From the NCBI GenBank assembly GCA_013287275.1, contig JABDED010000018.1:1-43165 (forward strand): 43,165 nucleotides of DNA. Reading direction: 5' to 3'. The number at the start of each line of letters is the position of its first letter. Within the stretch, counting starts at the first letter, position 1. Below, in pieces: positions 1 through 8,392 of this stretch. A program made the position numbers and the translations under genes. The notes under the pieces were generated by a model. The model was not told where the DNA came from. It did not search any database and saw only the letters and a list, made by a program, of their open reading frames with translations. The DNA is from Betaproteobacteria bacterium. Its GTDB lineage: Bacteria; Pseudomonadota; Gammaproteobacteria; Burkholderiales; Burkholderiaceae_D.

Positions 1-1175
1 ATGTTGGACTCTATCCAGGCAAAGAAATCAGCGTCAATGATAGCGCCGTGCTTGATGACTTCGGCCAAGCCCGCCGACAGTTCGCGGTCAGGCAGGGTAT
101 TCAAGGTAGACGTGTCGGCGATCACCGCCTGCGGCTGATAGAACGCCCCTATCATGTTCTTGCCCAGAGGATGGTTGATCCCGGTCTTGCCACCGACCGA
201 AGAATCCACCTGCGACAGCAGGGTCGTTGGTATCTGCACAAAAGGGATGCCGCGCATATACGAGGCCGCTGCATAGCCGGTCAGGTCGCCGATGACGCCA
301 CCGCCAAGCGCTATCAACGTGGTCTTGCGGTCGCATTTGGCGGCCAGCAGGGCGTCGAATACCAGCATCAGGCTGGCCCAGTTTTTCTGTTCCTCGCCAT
401 CCGGCAAGACGATAGGCACGACCTGTTTGCCGGCCGCACGCAGCATGTCCAGCAATGGGTCCAGATACAGCGGCGCAACCACCGTATTGGTGACTACGGC
501 AACCCGTTCACCCTTGATATGCCGGCTGACAAGCTGCGGATCAGCGTACAAGGACGCGCCTATGCTGATGGGATAACTGCGGTCGCCGAGGTCGACCTGC
601 AGGGAGTGTAAAGACGTTTGTGGCATGATGGCTTGCTCAAAAGTACTGGAATTGTCGCCACCGGCCAGCTGCTCCAGTTGCCCCAGGATAGACAGCACCA
701 GGTGCTGCACATTGGGCCGTCCGGTCTCTATGACCAGGTGCGCCACTTCCTGATAAAAAGGTTCGCGCTGCGCGGCCAGATCTTCCAGTTTTTTGCGTGG
801 ATCGGCAGTTCTCAACAAGGGACGATTTTTATCATGCCGGGTGCGCTGCAAGATGCTGTTGATGCCGGCGCGCAGATAGACGACTGTACCACGGCTGTGC
901 AAATACTGCCTGCTCTGCTGGTTCAGGATGGCGCCGCCGCCGGTCGCCAGGACTATGCCTTCTTGCGCAGTCAGGTCACGGATCACATCCGCCTCGCGTT
1001 GCCGAAAACTGGCCTCGCCTTCTATTTCGAAAATCACCGGGATAGAAACCCCGGTGCGGGCCTCTATCTCGTGATCCGAATCGATGAAACGTTTATTGAG
1101 TTTCTTCGCCAGGGCCCGGCCAACCGTGGTTTTGCCGGAGCCCATGAGGCCTACTAAAAATATGTTACTACTCAT
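1..1175 (-). CDS. aroKB: Bifunctional shikimate kinase / 3-dehydroquinate synthase AroKB (partial, C-terminus off the left edge)
   Basis: The frame is open from the ATG at 1175 to the left edge, 391 codons with no stop. Residues 1-~175 are shikimate kinase: P-loop GLMGSGKTT at 9-17, the substrate-side D32-S-D34, and an ATGGG motif near residue 78. After a short linker ([12 protein letters not shown]) the same frame enters 3-dehydroquinate synthase at Met184, MPQTSLHSL. AroB motifs seen are [18 protein letters not shown], the [11 protein letters not shown] loop and GLAEVIKHG. The enzymes catalyse two steps of the cytoplasmic chorismate pathway (DHQ synthase makes 3-dehydroquinate from DAHP; the kinase makes shikimate 3-phosphate). 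The internal ATG at 626 has no convincing ribosome binding site, which favours one fused protein, although reinitiation there could also yield free AroB. It is the last visible gene of the pilMNOPQ transcription unit. Confidence 0.9.
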   Translation of the reverse strand, partial: MSSNIFLVGLMGSGKTTVGRALAKKLNKRFIDSDHEIEARTGVSIPVIFEIEGEASFRQREADVIRDLTAQEGIVLATGGGAILNQQSRQYLHSRGTVVYLRAGINSILQRTRHDKNRPLLRTADPRKKLEDLAAQREPFYQEVAHLVIETGRPNVQHLVLSILGQLEQLAGGDNSSTFEQAIMPQTSLHSLQVDLGDRSYPISIGASLYADPQLVSRHIKGERVAVVTNTVVAPLYLDPLLDMLRAAGKQVVPIVLPDGEEQKNWASLMLVFDALLAAKCDRKTTLIALGGGVIGDLTGYAAASYMRGIPFVQIPTTLLSQVDSSVGGKTGINHPLGKNMIGAFYQPQAVIADTSTLNTLPDRELSAGLAEVIKHGAIIDADFFAWIESN

Positions 1176-1228
1176 GCAAAACCACAATTTCCTGACTAAT
1201 ATTACCTTGCACCCGAATCGTTGATAGA

Positions 1229-2815
1229 TTAAGGAGTGTCGTAGGTCAACGTGACTGGCGTATTGGCAATGCCGCCTTTGGGACTTGTAACCGTAATATT
1301 AAATGTTGCATCCGAATGTACATTCGCTCCACCGGCGGTACATGTTGCTGGTGGCGTTACTAAAACACTATGTACCGTGCCGCGATGCGCCGCCAGGCCG
1401 ATTCCCAGTCTGGCAGTATCCCACATCGGAACAGCCGCAGGCGATATTGCACCCAAGGTCACATTGCCGCTACTCGAAGTTATGGCCAAAGTAGAAGCGG
1501 GGGGCATAGGATTATCGTTGGCATCGACCACTTCAAAAGTCAGCGTCTGCGGCGCACAAGACAATTGGAAATCCAATCCTATAGAGCCGCCAGCACTCAG
1601 GCGGGTAGTGCTGCCCTCTACTGAAGTATTGCTTACCTTGTAAATAGTTGCATAGGAGCCCAGTACGTAAAATCTCAGGCTCTGAGACAAATTGCTTGAA
1701 CCGTTAGTTGAAGTCGCGACAATCGTTGCTATTCCGTTCAGACGCGGGTTCTGGCTGCGCCAATTGACTTCGCAGAATCCCGGAAACGGTACATGGTTAG
1801 TAATATTTGGGCCATTTGTCAGGCATTGTGCGCCGCCTATACCAATAACGGCCCCAACATCAGTGGTAAATACAATCTGCGTTCCATCTGCCACAGCGCC
1901 ACCGAAAGCATCCGCCATCAGCACTTGCGCTACAAGAAGATCGTTATCCCAGTTAATCCCCTCGGACCAGAACTTGGTCAAACTCAGCGACATCGCCGCC
2001 TGCACCGGAACGCCCGTGGTAATCGTCAGCGTGTCAGACAAAGAACTGATCGCCGTACCATCTACAGTGGCCACTACCCTGGCTGTGGTAGGTTGCGTAC
2101 CTGAATTAACCGCTACGGTTACTTTGCCCGCTGCATCCGTTACACCAGATGCGGAAGTTAAAGTCACGGGATAAGTACTCTGAGTGACAAAGTTCACCTT
2201 GACATTGGCAAGGCCTACGTTCGCGCTGTCAACGACAGAAAATGTAAGCAAAGCAACTTCCGTACGGCCATTGCCACCCGCTCCTTTGATGACTATGGAT
2301 TTGTCGCTTGGAACTGCGGAAACAAAATTAATCGCACTAGGTGTAACCGTCCCGGCGGTGACCGTATAAGTCGCCTTTGCGGTCACGGCCGCAGTGCCTG
2401 ACACTGTAGCAGATGCAGTCAGGGTTCCAGCGCCGGTGCCGACCCCAGGCTTCAGGCTGATTTGCGCTACACCATTGCTATCCGTCAATGCCGTGCCGCT
2501 GACAGGTGAAAGCGTAGCAATTGCACTATCCACGGTAAAGGTGACGACCACGTTTTTTACCGGGGAGCCGTTGGCGTCGGTCGCTGTCGCCTTTGCCGTC
2601 AAGCCTGTGCCGGACAAAACATTGCTCGCAGCGCCAGTTGCGTCAACCAGGCTCAGGCTGAGCTTGCCACCGCCAGTTGCCCCTCCCCCGCCCTGCACCG
2701 GTGTACCGGCGGAACCGCCGCCGCCGCCGCAAGCGGCCAGCGTCGCTATTAACAGGGATGCCATAAAGGCTTTAAATATTTTTACCACGTGGTGCTCCAA
2801 GCTGAACAAGTTCAT
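1229..2815 (-). CDS. Lipoprotein with tandem bacterial Ig-like (Big_1/invasin-type) domains
   Basis: The 528-residue product starts with a lipoprotein signal: basic and hydrophobic stretch, lipobox TLAAC, lipidated Cys29. A Gly-rich linker follows (residues 30-50). Then come repeated beta-rich segments rich in V, T, S and A, with recurring D/N-G-x-A and TVT-like strand ends. I read about four Ig-like units: ~51-155, ~156-270, ~271-390 and ~391-528. The first two match the Big_1/invasin pattern best ([24 protein letters not shown]). Four Cys in the third and fourth units could form disulfides. It lies 20 bp after pilQ and 53 bp before aroKB in the same direction, so it is probably cotranscribed with the pilus genes. 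A surface or periplasmic role tied to PilQ or adhesion is inference. I recognise no specific family name. Confidence 0.85.
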   Translation of the reverse strand: MNLFSLEHHVVKIFKAFMASLLIATLAACGGGGGSAGTPVQGGGGATGGGKLSLSLVDATGAASNVLSGTGLTAKATATDANGSPVKNVVVTFTVDSAIATLSPVSGTALTDSNGVAQISLKPGVGTGAGTLTASATVSGTAAVTAKATYTVTAGTVTPSAINFVSAVPSDKSIVIKGAGGNGRTEVALLTFSVVDSANVGLANVKVNFVTQSTYPVTLTSASGVTDAAGKVTVAVNSGTQPTTARVVATVDGTAISSLSDTLTITTGVPVQAAMSLSLTKFWSEGINWDNDLLVAQVLMADAFGGAVADGTQIVFTTDVGAVIGIGGAQCLTNGPNITNHVPFPGFCEVNWRSQNPRLNGIATIVATSTNGSSNLSQSLRFYVLGSYATIYKVSNTSVEGSTTRLSAGGSIGLDFQLSCAPQTLTFEVVDANDNPMPPASTLAITSSSGNVTLGAISPAAVPMWDTARLGIGLAAHRGTVHSVLVTPPATCTAGGANVHSDATFNITVTSPKGGIANTPVTLTYDTP

Positions 2816-2835
2816 ATTTTCGTCGATTCCATCGC

Positions 2836-4959
2836 TTATTTCACAGACATGCGGTCTGCAATAATTTTCGGTGTAATGAATACAAGTAACTCTGTTTTAT
2901 CGTTTTTGCGCCCCGTCGTCTTGAACAGGTTGCCCAACAAGGGAATATCGCCAAAGAAAGGAATTTTCGTGACGTTATCGGCTTCGGTTTGCTGATAAAT
3001 ACCGCCGAGGACTACCGTTCCGCCGTTTTCAACCAGGACCATGGTCTTCACTTCCTTGGTATTGATCGCAAAGCCGGCAGTCGTCTGGTCGCCGACGCTA
3101 TCCTTATGCACTTCGACTTCCAGTATCACGTTACCGTCCGGCGTGATCTGCGGCGTGACTTCCAGCTTCAGCGAAGCCTTGCGGAAAGCAATAGACGTCG
3201 CACCGCTGCTAGTAGCCACCTGGTAAGGCAATTCCGTACCCTGCTCAATGGACGCCTTTAACTGGTCGGCGGTAACTATCCTCGGACTGGAGATGATTTT
3301 CCCCTTGCCGTCCGCTTCCAGCGCCGACAGCTCCAGGTTCAGGAAGCGGTTCGCGGCAGACGAGAACAGGCTCACTGCCAGGCTGCCGGGATTCAAGCCG
3401 TTAATCCCAGCGGCAGGAAGACTGACGAATTGCGTATTCGGTATATAGCTACCTGACGTGACTGTCGCCTGTCCGGTTTGCTCGCCGACGCCAAGATAGT
3501 TACCGGTCAGCGCAATCCTCTGATTACCCGATACCTGATAACCCGCCACCCCGCCCTGAATACCTCGCAAATCGGCAAATCCGAGCTTGGCTCCCAGGTT
3601 TTTGCTGAATGTATCATCCGCCTCGACAATGCGCGCCTCAATCAATACCTGCCTGGATGCTATATCGGTTTTCTGGATCAGCTTCCTGACCTCTTCCAGT
3701 TTTGACGGGATGTCGGTGACAAACAATTGATTGGTGCGCGGCTCTATGACTGCGCTGCCGCGTTTAGACAACATGCGATTGGTGCTGGCCCCATCGACGC
3801 CGAAAACCTGCTTGAATGCTTCCGCTTTTTGATAATTCAACTGAAAGGCTTCCGTCCTCAATGGCTCCAGTTCGGCAATTTGCGCCTTCTGTTCCAATTC
3901 CAGTTTTTCTTTCGTCAGCAACTCATCCTTCGGCGCAATCCACAGTACCGAGCCATTCTTGCGCATGTCCAGACCTTTGGACTGCATGATGATGTCCAGA
4001 GCCTGGTCCCAGGGAACGTCTTTCAGACGCAAGGTCAGGCTGCCGTTCACGGTATCGCTGGTGATGATATTCAGGCCGTTAAAATCCGCAATAACCTGCA
4101 GCAATGCCCTTACTTCGATATTCTGGAAATTCAGCGACAGGCGTTCGCCACGGTAGCCCTGCGTGCCTTGCGTCAGCTTGTTTGGATCTTCCTTGATGGG
4201 CTTGACTTCAATGACCAGCTGGGTATCGCTCTGGTAAACGCTGTGCTCCCACAAGCCTTTGGGCTCTATCGTCATCCTGACATTTTCGCCTTGGGAAACA
4301 GTCGTCACTGTCTGGATAGGCGAACCGAAATCGGTGACGTCCAGGCGGCGGCGCAGCACATCCGGCAAACCGACCTTCATGAAATCCACCAGGATCTTCT
4401 GGCCTTGCTGGCGCACGTCAACCACGACCTGGCTGCTCGGTAAATCAACCACTACGCGGCCCTCGCCAGCCGCGCCTTTGCGGAAATCGATATCGCGTAA
4501 ATTTTGCTTTTTCTGCGCAACAGGTGCAGACACGACCGGCAAGCCAGCGGCATTGACCGCAGTAGCCACGCCGCCGGATCCGTCGATAGTCACGATAACG
4601 ACGTTGCCTTCGACCGTTGTTGCATAGTTAAGCGGTTTATTGAGGTTAAACACCAGGCGGGAGCGTCCGGTCGCCTCGACCACATTCACGTTGCGCACGT
4701 CACCCATTCCTATATCGCTTGAGCTCTTGCCTGTGCCATTCGAAGTATCTGCAAAATCCAGCGCTATGCGGGCGGGATTGCTTATCGCAAATCCCAGGGG
4801 CGGCTTGCTGACAGGATTTTTCATTACAACTTTTACGATGACATTGACGCCCTGCTGATTGGCCGTAATGGATTCTATCGCATTGGATTGCGCAAATGCC
4901 GATGAGGCCAGGCCCAGCAAGGCAGCAAAGGTCAAGCGGGTATAGAAAGAAAAACGCAT
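2836..4959 (-). CDS. pilQ: Type IV pilus secretin PilQ
   Basis: PilQ is the outer-membrane secretin through which the pilus fibre and DNA pass. The product (707 aa from this start) has a signal peptide ending ASSAFAQ, two AMIN-type domains (~15-135 and ~150-270) that bind peptidoglycan, a secretin/TonB short N-terminal domain (LSLNFQNIEVRALLQVIADF), an N1-type domain, and the secretin core from RQVLIEARIVEA to the C-terminal IPFFGDIPLLGNLF and LLVFITPKI motifs. I chose the ATG at 4959 because AAAGGAG lies 5 nt upstream and the signal peptide then starts at once. An upstream ATG at 4995 overlaps pilP by 4 nt and would add 12 residues. It follows pilP in the operon. Confidence 0.95.
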   Translation of the reverse strand: MRFSFYTRLTFAALLGLASSAFAQSNAIESITANQQGVNVIVKVVMKNPVSKPPLGFAISNPARIALDFADTSNGTGKSSSDIGMGDVRNVNVVEATGRSRLVFNLNKPLNYATTVEGNVVIVTIDGSGGVATAVNAAGLPVVSAPVAQKKQNLRDIDFRKGAAGEGRVVVDLPSSQVVVDVRQQGQKILVDFMKVGLPDVLRRRLDVTDFGSPIQTVTTVSQGENVRMTIEPKGLWEHSVYQSDTQLVIEVKPIKEDPNKLTQGTQGYRGERLSLNFQNIEVRALLQVIADFNGLNIITSDTVNGSLTLRLKDVPWDQALDIIMQSKGLDMRKNGSVLWIAPKDELLTKEKLELEQKAQIAELEPLRTEAFQLNYQKAEAFKQVFGVDGASTNRMLSKRGSAVIEPRTNQLFVTDIPSKLEEVRKLIQKTDIASRQVLIEARIVEADDTFSKNLGAKLGFADLRGIQGGVAGYQVSGNQRIALTGNYLGVGEQTGQATVTSGSYIPNTQFVSLPAAGINGLNPGSLAVSLFSSAANRFLNLELSALEADGKGKIISSPRIVTADQLKASIEQGTELPYQVATSSGATSIAFRKASLKLEVTPQITPDGNVILEVEVHKDSVGDQTTAGFAINTKEVKTMVLVENGGTVVLGGIYQQTEADNVTKIPFFGDIPLLGNLFKTTGRKNDKTELLVFITPKIIADRMSVK

Positions 4960-4991
4960 AGCGCTCCTTTTACTTGTATTTATCAACGCAT

Positions 4992-5531
4992 TCATTTTTT
5001 CGCCTCCTGCAACTCTAACTTGGTCATCCTCTCGGTCCAGTCGCCGGCGGCATCCTGAACGATTTCCTTGATTTCAATATCCGTATCGGTAATCTTGGTA
5101 ATCATGCCGAAATTCTGGCCTACGTAGTTGCCGATCTTGGCCTGGTAAATGGACTTATCCACCTGTATCAAAGCATTCTTCATGTTTGGCTTTTCAATAA
5201 TTCCAACCATTTTCAAGACATCCAGTGGAAAAGCCTCCAAAGCCTCACGTCTTCTGTTCATGTCCGGCTTCAAGCCATTGTCGGACTCCGCCCTGATTTT
5301 TGCCAAGGCAGCCAACAGTTTGTTTGGATTAAACGGATCAACCTGGTCTTTGCCGGAATAGGCGACCGGTACATATACTTTAGGTTCGCTGATCTTGGGG
5401 ATGATTACGCGCGTCTGTTTCTTGACGCCGTCCATCCACTCCCGCACTTCCGTCAGGCCATTGTCGCCGCATCCTGCCAAAGTCAGCAGCGGCAACAACA
5501 GCATCATCAATCTGCCAGCAGAACGCATCAT
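4992..5531 (-). CDS. pilP: Type IV pilus assembly lipoprotein PilP
   Basis: The 179-residue product has a lipoprotein signal with lipobox TLAGC (Cys21). An unstructured segment follows (~25-80), with PFNPNKL typical of PilP. The C-terminal beta-domain (~100-175) contains LDVLKMVGII and a GNYVGQNFGMI motif. PilP links the inner-membrane PilN/PilO pair to the periplasmic N domains of PilQ. It overlaps pilO by 4 nt (ATGA), so translational coupling is likely. Confidence 0.95.
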   Translation of the reverse strand: MMRSAGRLMMLLLPLLTLAGCGDNGLTEVREWMDGVKKQTRVIIPKISEPKVYVPVAYSGKDQVDPFNPNKLLAALAKIRAESDNGLKPDMNRRREALEAFPLDVLKMVGIIEKPNMKNALIQVDKSIYQAKIGNYVGQNFGMITKITDTDIEIKEIVQDAAGDWTERMTKLELQEAKK

Positions 5532-6172
5532 TTCTTCGCCCCTTTTTTCAGGGCAGCCTGAGTGACGAGTTCATCCTTGTCCAGGTAGCGGAAGGTTTTT
5601 GCCACCACATCCAGAGCCAGTGTTCCATCCTTGTTGCTGGACACCGCAAGATTATTCAGGGTAACGATACGCGGCAATTTGGCGATGTCGGCGACGAATT
5701 CCCCCATATCGTGATAATTGCCCAGCAAGCGGATATTAATGGGTAATTCTGCATAATAGTCTTTCACGACCGCCAGACCTGGACGAAACAATTCAAACTG
5801 CAAACCACGCCCCAAACCCGCCTGGTTAATATCAGATAACAAGGCATCCATTTCGGCCTTGCTCGGCAATTGTTTTTCCATCGTTGCGACATATTGCAAA
5901 ACCAGTTTCCTCTGCTCTTTAAGCGCGTCCAGACTGATGGCCTGTTGCATCTTTTGCTTATACGAGTCTCTCAAGGTCTGCTCTTCCTGCTGTCCCCGAT
6001 CGAGGTCCTCGGTCTGCCCGCTCCAATAGAAATACCAGCCGAGCAAGGTGACGCAAAACAGCAAGGCGATCCCGGACAACACCCTTGGCGCCAATGGCCA
6101 CAAGCCAGGGTGCAGTCCGTTCAGGTCACGGAATTGCGAGCCGATTGATACGCTTAAATCTTTAACATCCAT
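5528..6172 (-). CDS. pilO: Type IV pilus inner-membrane platform protein PilO
   Basis: The 214-residue bitopic protein has a short cytoplasmic N-terminus, one membrane segment (~31-52, VLSGIALLFCVTLLGWYFYW), a periplasmic coiled coil (~55-105, rich in E, Q and K), and a ferredoxin-like C-terminal domain beginning near LPSKAEMDALLSDI. PilO forms homo- and heterodimers with PilN in the alignment complex. It sits between pilN (23 bp gap) and pilP (4-nt overlap), the standard order. Confidence 0.95.
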   Translation of the reverse strand: MDVKDLSVSIGSQFRDLNGLHPGLWPLAPRVLSGIALLFCVTLLGWYFYWSGQTEDLDRGQQEEQTLRDSYKQKMQQAISLDALKEQRKLVLQYVATMEKQLPSKAEMDALLSDINQAGLGRGLQFELFRPGLAVVKDYYAELPINIRLLGNYHDMGEFVADIAKLPRIVTLNNLAVSSNKDGTLALDVVAKTFRYLDKDELVTQAALKKGAKK

Positions 6173-6195
6173 TTTGATTTCCCGTCACTTTCATG

Positions 6196-6813
6196 TCATG
6201 GTTTCTTGACAGCGGGAACTGAAGCAGGGCTGCTGGCAGACGCTGCCTCCAATTCGCGCGGACGCTTGATGCCGACATTGATTGTGTAATCAAACACCTT
6301 CTTGGCGTCGCGGCCTTGCCCTATGCCTGCAGACTTGATTTCGACCAGGTCAGGCTTGTTCATCCACGGCGACTTATTACCAAGATTGCGCAGGAATTCC
6401 GACACACGCTCATTCGACTGTGCATAGCCTGTCAAAATAACGCGCTGGCCTTCCTGCTTCAGATTGCGCACATAAACTCCCTCGGGAGTCAGCTTGACCA
6501 GTTCATCCAGCAGATAGACAGGCTGATTGCGGTCTCCCTGCAAATCTTCAACCGCCTGCTGACGAGCTTTAAGTCCGTCAATTTCTTGCTTGAGGCTGGC
6601 CACTTCTTTTATTTTTTCGTCAAGCTTAAGATTCTCGGCTTTGATGAAGTTATTCCTGTCGTTCTGGGCGGATATCTGCGCCGCATAGTAAGCGCCAACG
6701 GCGATGACGATCAGCGCGCCAATAATGGCCGACAGCGCCAGCAAGGAATAGAAATCCTTCTTTAATTGCTTGCGCTTCGCTTCGCGGTGGGGAAGCAGGT
6801 TAATTTTTATCAT
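6196..6813 (-). CDS. pilN: Type IV pilus inner-membrane protein PilN
   Basis: The 205-residue protein begins with INLLPHREAKRKQ, the cytoplasmic peptide by which PilN docks into PilM. A single membrane segment (~22-46) follows, then a periplasmic coiled coil (~50-95) and a ferredoxin-like domain with LVKLTPEGVYVRNL. The C-terminal tail is rich in Ala, Ser and Pro. The start overlaps the pilM stop by 1 nt (TAATG), indicating coupled translation. Confidence 0.95.
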   Translation of the reverse strand: MIKINLLPHREAKRKQLKKDFYSLLALSAIIGALIVIAVGAYYAAQISAQNDRNNFIKAENLKLDEKIKEVASLKQEIDGLKARQQAVEDLQGDRNQPVYLLDELVKLTPEGVYVRNLKQEGQRVILTGYAQSNERVSEFLRNLGNKSPWMNKPDLVEIKSAGIGQGRDAKKVFDYTINVGIKRPRELEAASASSPASVPAVKKP

Positions 6814-7892
6814 TAATCGAATCTCCGCATCGCCAGACCGCAGGCAACCAGGTAGGAAGGTGCGTCATTGCGCAACCATTTCTCATTGACGTTGGAAGAA
6901 AGATCCATACCTTTGAACGGGCTCACGACAGAAGTGGATATTTTGGTGCGCTCGGCAACGATATCCACCAGGCCGGGAATCACGGCGCAGCCGCCGGCCA
7001 GGAAAATCTGATCCACCCGGGTATAGGGGGTGGACGTGAAAAAGAACTGGATCGCCCTCGTCACTTCCAGCGCCGCGCTTTCCAGGAAAGGCTCCACCAA
7101 TTCCATTTCGTAGCTGTCAGGCAGGTCGCCTATCTTTTTCTTGGCCTCGGCCTCCTCGAAAGAGAGGCCGTAATTGCGTACTATGTCCTGGGTCAGCTGA
7201 TTGCCGCCAAACTGTTGATCGCGCTCATAAATGACCTGGCCATTCAGCAATATGGAAATATAAGTAGTTTTGGCGCCAACCTGGAACAGGGCGTAAATCT
7301 GGTCCTGTCCGGCATTTGGCTGCTGCTCTATCAAACGGTCGATAGCTGCCCTCGCCGCATAGGATTCGATATCCATGACCTTGGCCTGCATGCCCGCGGC
7401 CTCTATGACCGCCACCCTGTCCTCAATTTTTTCCTTGCGGGAAGCCGCCAGCAAGACCTCGATATCCTCTTCCGAGTTGGCGACCGGGCCCAGCACGCAA
7501 AAATCCAGGCTGACTTCGTCCATCGCAAACGGGATATATTGGTTGGCCTCGGACTCAACCTGTACTTCGAGCGCCTGCTCACTCAGATGAGAGGCAAGGA
7601 TGATTTTTTTGGTGATAACGGCAGAAGCCGGCATTGCCAGTGCCGCGCTTTTGACATTGGTGCCGCTTTTCTTGATCACGCGGCGGATCGCTTCAGAAAC
7701 CTGTTCGATGTTTTCTATATTGCCGTCCACAACAGCACCGCGCGGCAGCGGCTCGGAGCCATAGCGTTCCAGCTTATATGAATTATTTGCGCTCAGGGAC
7801 AGCTCGACGAGCTTAATGCCAGAAGTACTGATATCCAAACCGACCAGGGGTGGATTTCTTCTGCCGAGCAATGATGCAAGATCTAGAGCCAA
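6813..7892 (-). CDS. pilM: Type IV pilus actin-like ATPase PilM (TTG start)
   Basis: PilM is the cytoplasmic FtsA/actin-like protein that binds the PilN N-terminus and transmits signals to the pilus motor. The 359-residue product has the phosphate-1 loop VGLDISTSGIKLVEL near the N-terminus, a phosphate-2-like region, and an adenosine-motif-like FLAGGCAVIPGL near residue 300. The start codon is TTG with GAGGGG 6 nt upstream. No in-frame ATG fits, since the nearby ATG at 7906 is out of frame. This is the first gene of the pil operon, divergent from mrcA across about 500 bp. Confidence 0.93.
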   Translation of the reverse strand: MALDLASLLGRRNPPLVGLDISTSGIKLVELSLSANNSYKLERYGSEPLPRGAVVDGNIENIEQVSEAIRRVIKKSGTNVKSAALAMPASAVITKKIILASHLSEQALEVQVESEANQYIPFAMDEVSLDFCVLGPVANSEEDIEVLLAASRKEKIEDRVAVIEAAGMQAKVMDIESYAARAAIDRLIEQQPNAGQDQIYALFQVGAKTTYISILLNGQVIYERDQQFGGNQLTQDIVRNYGLSFEEAEAKKKIGDLPDSYEMELVEPFLESAALEVTRAIQFFFTSTPYTRVDQIFLAGGCAVIPGLVDIVAERTKISTSVVSPFKGMDLSSNVNEKWLRNDAPSYLVACGLAMRRFD

Positions 7893-8392
7893 GGATATCC
7901 CCTCATAAAAACGCCATTTTATTTCTTCTAATCAATATTCTATATGCACGGACAGCAGCCTAACCGACTTGACCTCATAAATGTGCAAGAAATCGCGACT
8001 ATGTCAGTTTTTTGCTACCGATTCATTACGCCACCGCTACAACTTATTTCAAGATGTAAAAATTGTGGCTAGTTTTCATTTTTTATTTGTTGCATTCAAG
8101 AACTAAACTCGGCATTTGATGTTGCCCTAGATGACAAAATTTCTTTTAAAAACCGCTATTTAGCAGACAATTATCCAAGCTTACATTAAATCCTAGCAAT
8201 AAGTTTCCAATTGTGTAAAGCACTTTCCGTCCAGCACTACCGAATGCGTTGCCATTTCCCCACTCGGCCCCAAAAGAAGCGTAAATCGCCACGTTTTTGG
8301 GCAAAGCTCAGTACTATCCCGGTACTTACCTAGGCGCCGCGCAGCTAAAGTTATAATGTGTGCCGCGATCAACTTTCCTGAAATTGCTTTAT
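7893..8392. promoter_or_regulatory. Divergent pilM / mrcA intergenic region
   Basis: This is a 500-bp non-coding spacer, markedly AT-rich around 8040-8220, between divergent genes. It must hold the promoters of the pilus operon (minus) and of mrcA (plus). A consensus -10 for mrcA is listed separately. For pilM I see only AT-rich candidates such as the stretch around 7925-7945 and no convincing -35. No ORF with protein-like character was found here. Confidence 0.6.
8352..8357 (+). promoter_or_regulatory. Candidate -10 element of mrcA (TATAAT)
   Basis: A perfect TATAAT lies 36 bp upstream of the chosen mrcA ATG. Transcription would start near 8364, so the in-frame GTG at 8360 would fall at or before the RNA start. 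That is why I use the ATG at 8393. The -35 is weak: TTACCT sits at a 20-bp spacing, and no good match is found at 16-18 bp. Confidence 0.5.

Noticed and set aside
48-1157. Two plus-strand open frames (48-611 and 618-1157) opposite aroKB
   Set aside because: Both lie in the register complementary to AroKB and have no recognisable domain. They reflect the absence of minus-strand stops there.
8360-8392. Upstream GTG start for mrcA giving 11 extra residues
   Set aside because: A perfect TATAAT lies at 8352-8357, so the RNA would begin at about the GTG itself, leaving no leader for ribosome binding. The ATG at 8393 gives a typical PBP1A start.
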